Below are positions 43,796-53,526 of a DNA stretch of 64,000 bases, piece by piece. Under the pieces are notes generated by a model, which did not search any database, had not been told where the DNA came from, and saw only the letters and a list, made by a program, of their open reading frames with translations. This DNA is from Kribbella sp. NBC_00382. Its GTDB lineage: Bacteria; Actinomycetota; Actinomycetes; Propionibacteriales; Kribbellaceae. Every line of letters begins with the position of its first letter. Position 1 is the first letter of the stretch. Location: NCBI RefSeq assembly GCF_036067295.1, contig NZ_CP107954.1:5952001-6016000 (forward strand), given 5' to 3'. Both the position numbers and the translations under genes were made by a program.

Positions 43796-44569
43796 ATGTC
43801 TGTGTCTGACTCGGCCCCCACCCCGCCGCCCCGGTCTGGGACTCTGGTGCTGCTCCCTGCCGTAGATGTGGCGGATGGGCAGGCTGTTCGGTTGGTCCAG
43901 GGCGAGGCCGGGAGTGAGACCTCCTACGGCGACCCGCTGGCTGCTGCGATGGCCTGGCAAGAGGCCGGTGCGGACTGGATCCACCTGGTCGACTTGGACG
44001 CCGCGTTCGGCCGTGGCAGCAACCGTGAGCTGCTCGCCGAGGTGACCGGCAAGCTCGACGTACAGGTTGAGCTGTCCGGCGGCATCCGCGACGACGACTC
44101 GCTCGAGGCTGCGCTGGCGACTGGCGCGCGTCGCGTCAACATCGGCACCGCCGCACTCGAGGACCCGGAGTGGTGCGACCGGATCATCCAGCAGTACGGC
44201 GACCGCGTCGCGATCGGTCTCGACGTCCGCGGCCGCACGCTGGCCGCTCGCGGCTGGACCAAAGAGGGCGGCGACCTGTACGAGGTGCTGGAGCGGCTCG
44301 AGACAGCAGGCTGTGAGCGGTACGTCGTCACCGACGTCACCAAGGACGGCATGCTGCAGGGCCCGAACCTCGACCTGTACCGCGACCTGTGCGCGCGCAC
44401 CGAGAAGCCGATCGTCGCTTCCGGCGGCGTCTCCAGCCTGGACGACCTGCGCGCGCTGAGCACGCTGGTCAGCGACGGCGTCGAAGGCGTCATCGTCGGC
44501 AAGGCCCTGTACGCCGGCGCGTTCACCCTGACCGAGGCACTCGAACTCACCCGTGGAGGCGACAAGTGA
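43796..44569 (+). CDS. hisA: Phosphoribosyl isomerase HisA/PriA
   Basis: A TIM-barrel isomerase of histidine biosynthesis (ProFAR to PRFAR). In actinobacteria the enzyme is usually PriA, which also performs the TrpF step. Conserved parts are [19 protein letters not shown] with the first catalytic aspartate, [30 protein letters not shown] with the second aspartate, and [14 protein letters not shown]. Whether it is bifunctional cannot be proven here. The stop overlaps the next start (GTGA), coupling hisA to a cassette unrelated to histidine. hisF lies 7.7 kb further on. Confidence 0.95.
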   Translation: MSVSDSAPTPPPRSGTLVLLPAVDVADGQAVRLVQGEAGSETSYGDPLAAAMAWQEAGADWIHLVDLDAAFGRGSNRELLAEVTGKLDVQVELSGGIRDDDSLEAALATGARRVNIGTAALEDPEWCDRIIQQYGDRVAIGLDVRGRTLAARGWTKEGGDLYEVLERLETAGCERYVVTDVTKDGMLQGPNLDLYRDLCARTEKPIVASGGVSSLDDLRALSTLVSDGVEGVIVGKALYAGAFTLTEALELTRGGDK

Positions 44570-46863
44570 GCCTTGCCGACAAGCTGGCAGGCAAGAAGGT
44601 CCTGGTCACCGGCATCACCGGATTCGTCGGTGAGGCACTGCTGCACCGGATGATCGGCGACCTGCCCGGTACCACCGTGGTCGCGATCATCCGTCCGAAG
44701 GGGTCCCTCAAGGGCACCGACCGGATGGCGCAGATGCTCAAGAAGGACATCTTCAAGCCGTTCTACGGCGAGGGCACCCCGTACGCCGACGCCGCCGAGC
44801 TGACCGCCGCCCGGGTCGAGGTCGTCGAGGGCGACCTGTCCGACGTACCGGCGCTGCCGAAGGATCTCGACATCGTGGTGCACTGCGCCGGCGACGTCTC
44901 CTTCGACCCGCCGATCCACGAGGCGTTCACGACCAACGTGCTCGGCACCAAGAGCCTGCTCGAGCGGATCGTCGAGGCGAGCGAGGGCCGCCCGGTCCAC
45001 TACGTGCACATCTCCACCGCCTACACCGCGGGCCGTCGCCGCGGCGCGATCCCGGAGGCCCCGGTCGACCACACCGTCGACTGGCGCACCGAGGCCGAGG
45101 CCGGGATGGCGATGAAGGCGCGGATCGAGGAGACCTCGCGCAGCGCCGCGATGCTGATCAAGTTCCGCAAGGAGTCGGAGAAGCTGCACCGCCGGGCCGG
45201 TCACCTGACCGCCGCGGCCGACACCGAGCGCCGGCGGACCGAGTGGGTCGCCAAGAAGCTGATCGAGACCGGTACCGAGCGCGCGCGCAGCCTCGGCTGG
45301 ACCGACTGCTACACCTTCACCAAGGCGCTCGGCGAGCGCGTCGTCGAGGAGTTCGCGGCCAAGCTGCCGACCTCGATCGTCCGGCCGGCCATCATCGAGT
45401 CCGCGGTGCAGAGCCCGCACCCGGGCTGGATCGAGGGCTTCAAGATGGCCGAGCCGCTGATCCTGGCGTACGGCCGCGGTGAGCTGCCGGAGTTCCCGGC
45501 CAGCCCCGACTCGGTCGTCGAGATCATCCCGGTCGACCACGTCGTCGGCGCGATCTGCGCGGTGATGGCGACCGAGCCCGAGCTGTCGAAGCCGGAGTAC
45601 TACCACGTCAGCTCCGGCGCCCGGAACCCGCTGACCTTCGAGCAGCTGTACGCCGGCGTGCGCGCGTACTTCTCCAAGCACCCCTTCGACCTGGGCGAGC
45701 GCGGCGCGGTCCGGCTGCCGGTCTGGAAGTTCCCCGGCGGGGACTCGGTCGAGAGCATGCTGCGGTACGGCGAGAAGGCGCACAAGATCGCCGACCAGAT
45801 CATCATGCACGCGCCGCGCGGTGAGCGGACTCGCAAGTACGCCCGCGAGCTGGACGTGCAGAAGCGCCGGATCGACTTCCTCCGCCGCTACATGGACCTG
45901 TACTCCGAGTACGCGCAGGCCGAGCTGCAGTTCATCGACGACAACGTGCTCGCCCTGCACAACGCGCTCGAGGGGGACGACCGGGAGACCTTCTGGTGCG
46001 ACACCTCGATCGTCGACTGGCAGCACTACCTGCAGGAAGTGCACTGCCCGAGCGTCACCGACTCGCTGCGCCGGCTGGACGTGGTCCGGAAGAAGCGCAA
46101 CAAGTCGCTCGCGGAGTCGGCCGGCGTACTGAAGAAGGTGCAGCCGTCCGACGACGCCGAGATCATCGCCGCGTTCGACATGGACGGCACGCTGCTGTCG
46201 TCGAACGTGATCGAGACCTACCTGTGGATGCGGCTGCCCGAGCTGGACAGCCACCAGCGGGTCGGTGAGATCGGCGCGATGCTGCGCAAGCTGCCGAAGC
46301 TGATCTCGGCCGAGCGCAAGGACCGCGGCACCTTCCTGCGCACGATCTACCGCCGGTACCAGGGTGCCGAACTGGAAGAGCTCAACCACATCGTCGACGA
46401 GGTGCTCGCCGGGCACGTGCTCGAGCGGCTCAGCGGAGCGGCCGTCCGGCGGATCCGCGAGCACAAGGCGGCCGGCCACCGGACGATCCTGATCACCGGT
46501 GCCGTCCGGCCGCTGACCAGGCCGCTGGACTCGCTGTTCGACGAGATCGTCGCGGCCGACCTGGCCGTCGACGACCGCGGTCGCTGCACCGGGTACCTGA
46601 CCGGCCCGCCGCTGGTCGGCGAGTCCCGCGCGGCGTGGATCAAGCACCGCGCCCGCGGCACCAACATCGACCTGTCCAAGTCGTACGCCTACGCGGACAG
46701 CCACTCGGACCTGCCGATGCTGACCACCGTCGGCAACCCGGTCGCCGTCTCGCCGGACGTGTCGCTGTTCCGGGCAGCCCGGGCCGCGCGCTGGCAGATC
46801 GTCGACTGGAAGACACCCGCCACTTCTTCGCGTCTGGAGATCCCCGGGGTGAACGCCCGATGA
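44566..46863 (+). CDS. Fatty-acyl-reductase-like SDR fused to HAD phosphatase
   Basis: A 765-residue fusion. Residues ~10-350 form an extended SDR of the NAD_binding_4 (male-sterility/fatty acyl-CoA reductase) type: NADP motif [13 protein letters not shown] (G16, G19, G22), [11 protein letters not shown], and catalytic Y249-x3-K253 in [10 protein letters not shown]. Residues ~355-510 resemble the FAR-associated C-terminal region. From ~535 a HAD-IB phosphatase follows: [10 protein letters not shown] with D538 and D540, LITGAVRPL, and [13 protein letters not shown] supplying late metal ligands. FAR enzymes reduce acyl-CoA to aldehyde or alcohol, and the HAD part would remove a phosphate. Combination of both is unusual to me. 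A GGAGG site precedes the GTG, which overlaps the hisA stop. Confidence 0.88.
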   Translation: MSLADKLAGKKVLVTGITGFVGEALLHRMIGDLPGTTVVAIIRPKGSLKGTDRMAQMLKKDIFKPFYGEGTPYADAAELTAARVEVVEGDLSDVPALPKDLDIVVHCAGDVSFDPPIHEAFTTNVLGTKSLLERIVEASEGRPVHYVHISTAYTAGRRRGAIPEAPVDHTVDWRTEAEAGMAMKARIEETSRSAAMLIKFRKESEKLHRRAGHLTAAADTERRRTEWVAKKLIETGTERARSLGWTDCYTFTKALGERVVEEFAAKLPTSIVRPAIIESAVQSPHPGWIEGFKMAEPLILAYGRGELPEFPASPDSVVEIIPVDHVVGAICAVMATEPELSKPEYYHVSSGARNPLTFEQLYAGVRAYFSKHPFDLGERGAVRLPVWKFPGGDSVESMLRYGEKAHKIADQIIMHAPRGERTRKYARELDVQKRRIDFLRRYMDLYSEYAQAELQFIDDNVLALHNALEGDDRETFWCDTSIVDWQHYLQEVHCPSVTDSLRRLDVVRKKRNKSLAESAGVLKKVQPSDDAEIIAAFDMDGTLLSSNVIETYLWMRLPELDSHQRVGEIGAMLRKLPKLISAERKDRGTFLRTIYRRYQGAELEELNHIVDEVLAGHVLERLSGAAVRRIREHKAAGHRTILITGAVRPLTRPLDSLFDEIVAADLAVDDRGRCTGYLTGPPLVGESRAAWIKHRARGTNIDLSKSYAYADSHSDLPMLTTVGNPVAVSPDVSLFRAARAARWQIVDWKTPATSSRLEIPGVNAR

Positions 46864-48059
46864 TGCTCGCCCTCGAGATGTACCGCTCACCGGCCAAGTT
46901 CCTGGCCGCGAAGGCGATGGGAAGCCGGGTGCCGGCCATCCTGACCGGCCCGGCCGCGCCGCTTCGCCTCGTCACGATCGACGAGCCGAGGGCCGACCGG
47001 GAAGGCTGGGCACGGATCCGGCCGATCCTGTCCGGCATCTGCGGCTCCGACCTCGGCATGGTCACCGGTCACACCAAGCTGTACTTCTCCGCGCTGGTGT
47101 CGCTGCCGTTCGTACCGGGTCACGAGATCGTCGGCGAGCTGCTCGACGACTGCGAGGACCTGCCGAAGGGCACCCGGGTAGTGATGGACTCGGTCCTGAC
47201 CTGCGCCGCCCGCGGCGTGGAGCTCTGCGAGAGCTGCGTGTCGGGCCGGACCAGCCTGTGCGACCGGATCACCGTCGGCCACGTCTCGCCCGGACTCCAG
47301 ACCGGCTTCTGCCAGGACACCGGTGGCGGCTGGGGCAACGTCATGGTCGCCCACCGCAGCCAGCTGTACGCCGTACCGGAAGGCCTCTCGGACGAGCGGG
47401 CAGTCCTGGTCGAGCCGCTCGCCGGAGCCGTGCACACCGCGTTCCGGGCCAACGTCCAGCCGGGTCAGTCGGTCCTGGTCAGCGGCGCCGGCGCGGTCGG
47501 GTTGTTCGCGACCCTCGCGCTGCGTGAGCTGACCCAGGCGGGCCGGATCACCGTCGTCGCCAAGCACCCGAAGCAGCGTGAGCTGGCCCGTGCCTTCGGC
47601 GCGAGCGATGTGGTCGCGCCCGACGAGGTCTTCCGTGGCGTTCGCCGGGCCACCGGTGCGTTCCGGTTGAAGCCGGAGATGAACGCCAAGGAGTTCCTGC
47701 TCGGCGGTGTCGACGTCGCCGTCGACGCGGTCGGCAGCAAGGACTCGATCGACACCGTGCTGCGGGTCACCAAGGCCGGCGGCCGGGTGGTACTGGCCGG
47801 GATGCCGTCGACGGGTGCGGACCTTTCGCCGGTGTGGTTCCGTGAGTTGGAGCTGACCGGTACGTACGCGTCCTCGCGGGAGGAGCCGAACGGGCGCCCT
47901 GCCTTCGAGACCGCGCTGGAGATCGCCCAGAAGGCTCCGCTGGACGGGGTCGTCGGGGCGAAGTACCCGCTCTACCGGTGGCGTGAGGCGCTCGACCACG
48001 CCCAGTCCGCCGGCCGGCTGGGCACCGTGAAGGTTGCTTTCGATGTGAGGGCCTCATGA
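46860..48059 (+). CDS. Zinc-dependent alcohol dehydrogenase (MDR family)
   Basis: A 399-residue medium-chain dehydrogenase. The catalytic zinc ligands are in SGICGSDLGM and PFVPGHEIVG. A structural zinc loop with spaced cysteines is present (SVLTCAARGVELCESC, then TSLC). The NAD(P) fold motif is VLVSGAGAVGLFATLAL, and VDVAVDAVGSKDSID follows. It resembles the threonine/sorbitol dehydrogenase branch. The start overlaps the preceding SDR-HAD gene (ATGATG, with the ATG three bases later also possible). In this operon it probably oxidises or reduces an alcohol/aldehyde made by its neighbours; that is inference. Confidence 0.9.
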   Translation: MMLALEMYRSPAKFLAAKAMGSRVPAILTGPAAPLRLVTIDEPRADREGWARIRPILSGICGSDLGMVTGHTKLYFSALVSLPFVPGHEIVGELLDDCEDLPKGTRVVMDSVLTCAARGVELCESCVSGRTSLCDRITVGHVSPGLQTGFCQDTGGGWGNVMVAHRSQLYAVPEGLSDERAVLVEPLAGAVHTAFRANVQPGQSVLVSGAGAVGLFATLALRELTQAGRITVVAKHPKQRELARAFGASDVVAPDEVFRGVRRATGAFRLKPEMNAKEFLLGGVDVAVDAVGSKDSIDTVLRVTKAGGRVVLAGMPSTGADLSPVWFRELELTGTYASSREEPNGRPAFETALEIAQKAPLDGVVGAKYPLYRWREALDHAQSAGRLGTVKVAFDVRAS

Positions 48060-48116
48060 TCGCCACAGCCACAGTTGTCGCTGCACCGTTGAACGTACGA
48101 CGAGAGAGGTTCTGAC

Positions 48117-49697
48117 ATGTCTCGGCCAGGGTTTGTGCTTGAGGTGGACGACCGGACGCCGCCGCTGCTCGTGCACAACGGTGAGGGCTTCCTGCTGGAG
48201 CGGTTCCCGCTCGGTACCCGGGTGGTCTACCCGCCGGAGTCGCTGCCGGCGGTGCGCGACGTCGAGGAAGCGATCCAGAACGCGCTGCTGCACCCGATCG
48301 AGTCGGAGCCGCTGCCGGAGCTGCTGACGCCGGGGATGCGGCTGACGATCGCCTTCGACGACATCTCGCTGCCGCTGCCGCCGATGAAGAAGCCGGACAT
48401 CCGCCAGCGGGTGATCGAGGCCGTGCTGACGATGGCCGCGGACGCCGGCGTCGACGACGTCGAGCTGATCTCCGCGAACGCGCTGCACCGCCGGCTGACC
48501 CCGAACGAGCTGCGCGAGATCGTCGGCGAGCGGGTCTTCCGCTCCTTCTTCCCCGACGGCAAGCTCTACAACTTCGATGCCGAGGACGCCGACAACCTGA
48601 CCCACCTGGGTCAGACCAAGCACGGCGAGGACGTCGAGATCTCCAAGCGGGCGGCCGAGTCCGACCTGCTGGTCTACGTGAACGTGAACCTGGTGGCGAT
48701 GGACGGCGGCCACAAGTCGACGTCGATCGGGCTGGCGTCGTACAAGTCGCTGAAGCACCACCACAACAGCCACACGATGATCCACTCGCGATCCTTCATG
48801 GACCACAAGGCCTCGAAGATGCACCACTCGGCCTGGCGGATGGGTGAGGTGCTGACCGAGCACGTCAAGGTCTTCCAGATCGAGACGACGCTCAACAACG
48901 ACATCTTCGGCGGTGGGCTGGAGTTCCTGCAGAAGCGCGAGTGGGAGTGGTCGATCAAGGACCAGGCCACGATGCTCGGTGCCAAGCGCGGCCTCGCGCT
49001 GGCCCCGGCCAAGGCCCGGCGCAAGATCTTCCAGGACGTCCGCTCGAACTACGGCCTGACCGGGATCAACGCGGGCAAGATCGAGCCTGTGCACGAGAAG
49101 ACCATCGAGGCCGTGCACAAGCAGCAGCTGGTCGAGGTGCAGGGGCAGTCCGACGTCGCGATCATGGGCGTGCCGTTCGTCGGCCCGTACAACGTGAACT
49201 CGGTGATGAACCCGATCCTGGCCGCCTGTATGGGCCTGGGCTACTACTTCAACTCCTACCGGGGCCAGCCGATCGTGCGCAAGGACGGCGCGGTCATCCT
49301 GTACCACCCGGTGGACTACGAGTTCAGCCAGCTGCACCACCCGTCGTACGTGGACTTCTTCGAGGAGGTGCTGTCGGAGTCGACCGACCCGGCCACCATC
49401 GAGGCGAAGTTCGAGAAGCAGTACGCCGAGGACCCGTGGTACATCCACCTGTACCGCACCTCGAACGCGTACCACGGCGTGCACCCGTTCTACATGTGGT
49501 ACTGGATCAGCCACGCGCTGGACCACTGCGGCGACATCGTCTGGGTCGGCGCGAACCGCAAGACGGTCGAGCGGATGGGCTTCCGGTCCGCGTCGACGCT
49601 GCAGGACGCGCTCGAGATGGTCAGCCACTCGGTCGGCCGGTCGCCATCCATCACGTACCTGCACAACCCGCCGCACCTGCTCGCGGACGTCCGCTGA
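48117..49697 (+). CDS. LarA-like (lactate racemase superfamily, DUF2088) protein
   Basis: A 526-residue protein of the LarA superfamily, whose characterised members use a nickel-pincer nucleotide to racemise or epimerise alpha-hydroxy acids. The N-terminal DUF2088-like domain has LLTPGMRLTIAFDDISLPLP and ISANALHRRLTPNE with H124. The cofactor region has GGHKSTSIG with K200 and KHHHNSHTM with H216. These fit three of the four LarA cofactor residues (H108, K184, H200); the position of LarA H174 appears as Val/Asn. It is about 100 residues longer than LarA. No cofactor genes larB, larC or larE are in the window. A GAGAGG site precedes the ATG. Confidence 0.8.
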   Translation: MSRPGFVLEVDDRTPPLLVHNGEGFLLERFPLGTRVVYPPESLPAVRDVEEAIQNALLHPIESEPLPELLTPGMRLTIAFDDISLPLPPMKKPDIRQRVIEAVLTMAADAGVDDVELISANALHRRLTPNELREIVGERVFRSFFPDGKLYNFDAEDADNLTHLGQTKHGEDVEISKRAAESDLLVYVNVNLVAMDGGHKSTSIGLASYKSLKHHHNSHTMIHSRSFMDHKASKMHHSAWRMGEVLTEHVKVFQIETTLNNDIFGGGLEFLQKREWEWSIKDQATMLGAKRGLALAPAKARRKIFQDVRSNYGLTGINAGKIEPVHEKTIEAVHKQQLVEVQGQSDVAIMGVPFVGPYNVNSVMNPILAACMGLGYYFNSYRGQPIVRKDGAVILYHPVDYEFSQLHHPSYVDFFEEVLSESTDPATIEAKFEKQYAEDPWYIHLYRTSNAYHGVHPFYMWYWISHALDHCGDIVWVGANRKTVERMGFRSASTLQDALEMVSHSVGRSPSITYLHNPPHLLADVR

Positions 49698-50629
49698 TGG
49701 GGGCGAACCTGGTCAAGTTCAGCCGGGACACCGCGCGGGACGTGAAGCAGGTCGCGCGCGGCTTCCGCTGGGGCCGTCGTCAGCAGGTGCCGCGGTCGGC
49801 CGAGCCGTACGTGGTCAAGAAGGAGTCGTCGGTCTTCCCGACCCGATGGGCGCGCACGCCCGCGGCGATCGCAGTACGGGAGGTCCTGCAGAAGGGCGCT
49901 CTCAACTCGGTACTCCGCTTCGAGGTGAACCCGCAGGTGAGCGGGCTCGACTCGCTGCGCAAGGTGCACGGGCCGGCCGTCATCGTGGCGAACCACTCGT
50001 CGCACCTGGACACGCCGCTGGTGCTCTGCACGCTGCCCGACGACATGCGTCGCAAGACCGCCGTCGCGGCCGCGGCCGACTACTTCTTCGACACCTGGTG
50101 GCGGGCGACCGCGTCGGCGATCGTGTTCAACACGTTCCCGATCGAGCGTCGTGGCGGCAAGCTCAGCGCGACGCCGGGCGACCTGCTCGCGGACGGCTGG
50201 AACGTCGTCGTCTTCCCCGAGGGCACCCGTTCGCCGGACGGCTGGATGGAACGCTTCCGGATGGGCGCGGCCTACATCGCCGTAGAACAAGGCGTTCCGG
50301 TGATCCCGGTCGGCATCAAGGGCTCCTTCGCCGCGATGCCTCGCGGTCGCGGCTGGCCGGTGCCTGGTCGTCCGACTGTCGCAGTACGGTACGGCGATCC
50401 GCTGTACCCGGCCGAGGGTGAGAGCGCCCGCGATTTCGCGCCGCGGATCAAGGCCGCCGTGTCTGCGCTGCTGGACGAAGAGGCAACCACCTGGTGGGAG
50501 GCCCGTCGCCGGGTCGCCGCTGGCGCCTCGCCATCGCAGTCCGGCCCTGACGCCGCCCGCTGGCGTCGAGTCTGGGCATCCACCACACCAGTCAAACCTG
50601 CGGAGCAGAAGCGCAGGGCCTGGAAGTAG
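49697..50629 (+). CDS. 1-acyl-glycerol-3-phosphate acyltransferase-like (PlsC family)
   Basis: A 310-residue acyltransferase. The PlsC catalytic motif H-x4-D is ANHSSHLDTP (H100, D105). The substrate motif is FNTFPIERRGGKL, then VVFPEGTRSPDGWME, and VIPVGIKGSF. It would transfer an acyl chain to lysophosphatidate or another alcohol. N-terminal ~90 residues and a basic C-terminal tail are extra to the core. Its ATG shares a base with the preceding stop (TGATG), and a terminator overlaps its stop, so it is the last gene of the hisA-linked cassette. Confidence 0.9.
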   Translation: MGANLVKFSRDTARDVKQVARGFRWGRRQQVPRSAEPYVVKKESSVFPTRWARTPAAIAVREVLQKGALNSVLRFEVNPQVSGLDSLRKVHGPAVIVANHSSHLDTPLVLCTLPDDMRRKTAVAAAADYFFDTWWRATASAIVFNTFPIERRGGKLSATPGDLLADGWNVVVFPEGTRSPDGWMERFRMGAAYIAVEQGVPVIPVGIKGSFAAMPRGRGWPVPGRPTVAVRYGDPLYPAEGESARDFAPRIKAAVSALLDEEATTWWEARRRVAAGASPSQSGPDAARWRRVWASTTPVKPAEQKRRAWK

Positions 50630-50664
50630 AAGAAGGGCGGCCACCGAGCCGCCCTTCTTCTTTC
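50629..50664 (+). terminator. Terminator after the hisA-linked cassette
   Basis: GAAGAAGGGCGG and CCGCCCTTCTTC form a perfect 12-base stem with a CCACCGAG loop, followed by TTTC. It begins at the last base of the PlsC stop codon. The purine/pyrimidine stem ends could also serve the convergent gene. Confidence 0.9.
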
Positions 50665-51151
50665 AGTCTGCTTGGTCCAGTTCGTACAGGCGGGTCTCCA
50701 GCAGCGGGCCGATCTGCTCCATGGTCGCGCCGAGATCGAGCCAGGACCGTTCGCGCGCCTCTGGTTCATCCATCCCTGCGATGGCCAGCGTGTACACGCC
50801 TTTCAGGACGTCCCGCTCACCTGAAGGCCGCACGACCGCCAGGATGAACTCCACCGACAGACCAGTCCGTACCACCTGAGCCCGGCCCGAATCATCCGGC
50901 AGCGGCTGGCCGCCAGTCACGAACGCCGGCTCACCGGTGAACTTCAGCCACTGGACCTTGGCACCCGCGACCTGAGCCGCCAACGACAGCTCGATACTGT
51001 CCTGCACAACCTGCCCCGGATCCTCACCCAGCCACTCGAGCCAGTGCCCCGGCTCCGTGAGCGCACTGAAATCGTCTCGCTCCGCTGGTTGCTCCTCGTT
51101 GGGCTTCTTCTGCCACGGTCTCGGAAATTTCACCGGGCAAGTCTGACCCAT
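50663..51151 (-). CDS. Hypothetical protein
   Basis: I do not recognise the family of this 162-residue product. It begins MGQTCPVKFPRPWQKKPNEE, has no signal peptide, and contains EPGHWLEWLGEDPGQVVQD, ALAAQVAGA-type helix and beta strands LSVEFILAVVRPSGERDVL with LKGVYTLAIAG. A mixed alpha/beta soluble protein is likely. It is convergent with the PlsC gene. It is divergent from a quinone-oxidoreductase-like gene with 118 bases between, where no clear dyad is seen. Confidence 0.65.
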   Translation of the reverse strand: MGQTCPVKFPRPWQKKPNEEQPAERDDFSALTEPGHWLEWLGEDPGQVVQDSIELSLAAQVAGAKVQWLKFTGEPAFVTGGQPLPDDSGRAQVVRTGLSVEFILAVVRPSGERDVLKGVYTLAIAGMDEPEARERSWLDLGATMEQIGPLLETRLYELDQAD

Positions 51152-51269
51152 CGGCCGGGCTGGCCGGGGATGACGTACGGTTGGGGTATCGGAGTAGAAA
51201 CGTGCCTTCGGAGCACGCGTATACGCGGCATCGGATGATCCGCCACTTCTTTCCGAGAAGGAGTGCGTG

Positions 51270-52172
51270 ATGAAGGCTGCTCAGTTCAGCACATTCGGTG
51301 GGCCGGAAGTCCTTGAGATCGTGGAGCTGCCCGATCCTCATGCTGGTGCCGGCGAGATCCGCATCCGGGTCCATGCCGCCGGGATCTCCGCTAGCGACTG
51401 GAAGAAGCGCCAGGGGCTGATGGACGAGGAGTTGCCGCAGACCTTGGGGTATGAGGCCGCGGGGGTGGTCGACGAGATCGGCGATGGTGTCTCCGGGGTA
51501 GCGATCGGCGACCGGGTCTTCGGAGCCTCGCCGTACGGCGCCGCGCAGGCGGAGTTGGCCGTACTGGCTTACTGGGCAGCGATTCCCGAGGCACTCGACT
51601 ATGCGAGTGCTGCCGCGATCCCCGCGTCGGCCGAGACGGCGGCGCGCTCGCTCGACCAGCTCGGTGTCAAAGCGGGCAGCACCGTACTCATCAACGGCGC
51701 ATCCGGCAGCGTCGGAATCGCCGCCGTCCAACTCGCAGTGGAACGCGGCGCGCGAGTCATCGGCACCGGCAGCCCAGCCACCCACGACACCCTCCGCTCC
51801 CTGGGCGCCGAGCCGGTGGCCTACGGCGACGGGATGTCCGATCGCATCCGCGCCATCGCTCCGGCAGGTGTCGAGTTCGCGCTGGATGTAGCCGGCAGCG
51901 GCGTGCTTCCCGAACTCGTCGAGCTGACCGGCGCCACCGAGCGAGTGATCACGGTCGCCGATTTCCAAGGCGCACAGCAGACCGGCGTCCGCTTCAGCCG
52001 CGGCGATACCGGCCGCGCCACCTACGTACTGGCCCAGGTAGCCCAGCTGGCCAACGCCGGCCACTTCGTCATCCCGGTCGGCCGGACCTTCCCGTTGACC
52101 GGCATCGCCGAAGCACACCGAGTCGGCGAAGCCGGAACAGTACGCGGCAAGCTGGTCCTCACCATGGATTGA
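51270..52172 (+). CDS. NADP-dependent quinone oxidoreductase-like protein (MDR, zinc-free)
   Basis: A 300-residue zinc-independent MDR enzyme of the quinone oxidoreductase type. It opens [19 protein letters not shown], has the [17 protein letters not shown] substrate-side segment without zinc-binding Cys/His, and the cofactor motif [18 protein letters not shown]. Likely reduces quinones or enones with NADPH. AAGGAG upstream supports the ATG at 51270 over the adjoining GTG. A paralogue at 54.2 kb shares the same layout. It lies just before hisF but has no link to histidine synthesis. Confidence 0.87.
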   Translation: MKAAQFSTFGGPEVLEIVELPDPHAGAGEIRIRVHAAGISASDWKKRQGLMDEELPQTLGYEAAGVVDEIGDGVSGVAIGDRVFGASPYGAAQAELAVLAYWAAIPEALDYASAAAIPASAETAARSLDQLGVKAGSTVLINGASGSVGIAAVQLAVERGARVIGTGSPATHDTLRSLGAEPVAYGDGMSDRIRAIAPAGVEFALDVAGSGVLPELVELTGATERVITVADFQGAQQTGVRFSRGDTGRATYVLAQVAQLANAGHFVIPVGRTFPLTGIAEAHRVGEAGTVRGKLVLTMD

Positions 52173-52245
52173 CTGCAGGGGACTCGCGGGTCCCGCGGGT
52201 GGGATTTGGTGCTGGCGGCTAGCTGTGCTCGGTAGGCTTTGTCGC

Positions 52246-53007
52246 GTGAGCCTCGCCGTGCGTGTGATTCCTTGCCTGGATGTTGATGCCGGGCGGGTGG
52301 TCAAGGGTGTCAACTTCGCCGACCTGCGCGACGCCGGGGACCCGGTGGAGATGGCGCGGCTGTACGACGCCGAGGGGGCCGACGAGCTGACGTTCCTCGA
52401 CATCACCGCGTCCTCGGGGTCGCGCGAGACGACGTACGAGGTGGTCGGACGGACGGCCGAACAGGTGTTCATCCCGCTCACCGTGGGTGGTGGCGTGCGC
52501 GAAGCAGCCGATGTCGACCGGCTGCTGCGGGCGGGGGCGGACAAGGTCGGCATCAACACCGGCGCCATCGCTCGGCCGGCCGTGATCGAGGAGATCGCGC
52601 ACCGGTTCGGCAACCAGGTGCTGGTGCTGTCTCTCGACGTACGCCGCTCCGCTGGGCAGCCGAGCGGTTTCGAGGTGACGACCCACGGTGGCCGGAAGTC
52701 GGCCGGGCTGGACGCGATCGAGTGGGCTCGCCGCGGTGCCGAGCTGGGCGCCGGCGAGATCCTGCTCAACTCGATGGATGCCGACGGCACCAAAAAGGGT
52801 TTCGACCTGGAGCTGATCCGGGCGGTCCGCGCGGTGGTCGACGTACCGCTGATCGCCAGCGGGGGAGCGGGGTTGCCCGAGCACTTCCCGCCGGCGGTCG
52901 AGGCGGGGGCGGACGCAGTACTGGCGGCCAGTGTCTTCCACTTCGGTGAGCTGCGGATCGCGGACGTGAAGAAGGCCCTCCACGACGCCGGCGTCGTGGT
53001 CAGGTGA
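52246..53007 (+). CDS. hisF: Imidazole glycerol phosphate synthase cyclase subunit HisF
   Basis: HisF joins with HisH to form IGP and AICAR from PRFAR. Conserved features are [19 protein letters not shown] with the catalytic aspartate, [44 protein letters not shown], and [17 protein letters not shown] with the second aspartate. The TIM barrel is complete at 253 residues. The GTG start is chosen as homology begins at once. Its stop overlaps the start of a MarR gene (GTGA). hisH is not in this window. Confidence 0.96.
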   Translation: MSLAVRVIPCLDVDAGRVVKGVNFADLRDAGDPVEMARLYDAEGADELTFLDITASSGSRETTYEVVGRTAEQVFIPLTVGGGVREAADVDRLLRAGADKVGINTGAIARPAVIEEIAHRFGNQVLVLSLDVRRSAGQPSGFEVTTHGGRKSAGLDAIEWARRGAELGAGEILLNSMDADGTKKGFDLELIRAVRAVVDVPLIASGGAGLPEHFPPAVEAGADAVLAASVFHFGELRIADVKKALHDAGVVVR

Positions 53008-53471
53008 GCGACATGGTGACCGAGAACAGCCAGCGGCTGGTCGCGGACGTCGAGCACGAACTGTCCAACCTGTTCCGCCGGTCGCGCTCGGCCCAGATGA
53101 TGATGGCTCGTCGCGTCCACCCCGAGATGGACGCAGCTGGCTACGCGCTGATCTCGCAGATCGAGTTCGGCACCGCTTCCGGCCGTACGGGCGTACGCGC
53201 TTCCGACGTCGCCCAAGCCCTAGGCCTCGACAAATCCACCGTTAGCCGCGGCCTCTCCCAGCTCGAGTCCCTAGGCCTGATAGAACGAGTAGGCGACCCC
53301 GACGACGGCCGAGCCCGCCTCCTCCGCCTCACCGAAACCGGCGCCGAACGCTTCGGCGCCATGCGAATCCAGCGCCAGGTCGAGTTCCGCGCCCTCCTAG
53401 ACCGCTGGGAAACCCCAGACCTAGCAGCCCTGGCCCGCCTCCTGGCCCGCCTGAACCTAGACCTCAGCTAA
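53004..53471 (+). CDS. MarR family transcriptional regulator
   Basis: A 155-residue MarR protein. The winged helix-turn-helix is [20 protein letters not shown] followed by [19 protein letters not shown] and the wing [12 protein letters not shown]- and C-terminal helices form the dimer interface. The GTG overlaps the hisF stop, so it is translated with hisF, which is an odd pairing; an ATG three codons later is possible. Its 3' third is rich in CTAG-containing rare codons compared with neighbours. Target genes are unknown. Confidence 0.87.
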   Translation: MSDMVTENSQRLVADVEHELSNLFRRSRSAQMMMARRVHPEMDAAGYALISQIEFGTASGRTGVRASDVAQALGLDKSTVSRGLSQLESLGLIERVGDPDDGRARLLRLTETGAERFGAMRIQRQVEFRALLDRWETPDLAALARLLARLNLDLS

Positions 53472-53526
53472 GTACTACGCCCTGCCTCGCCCCTTCTCCG
53501 CCGACGCTCCACCAGCCCTCGGCAGT

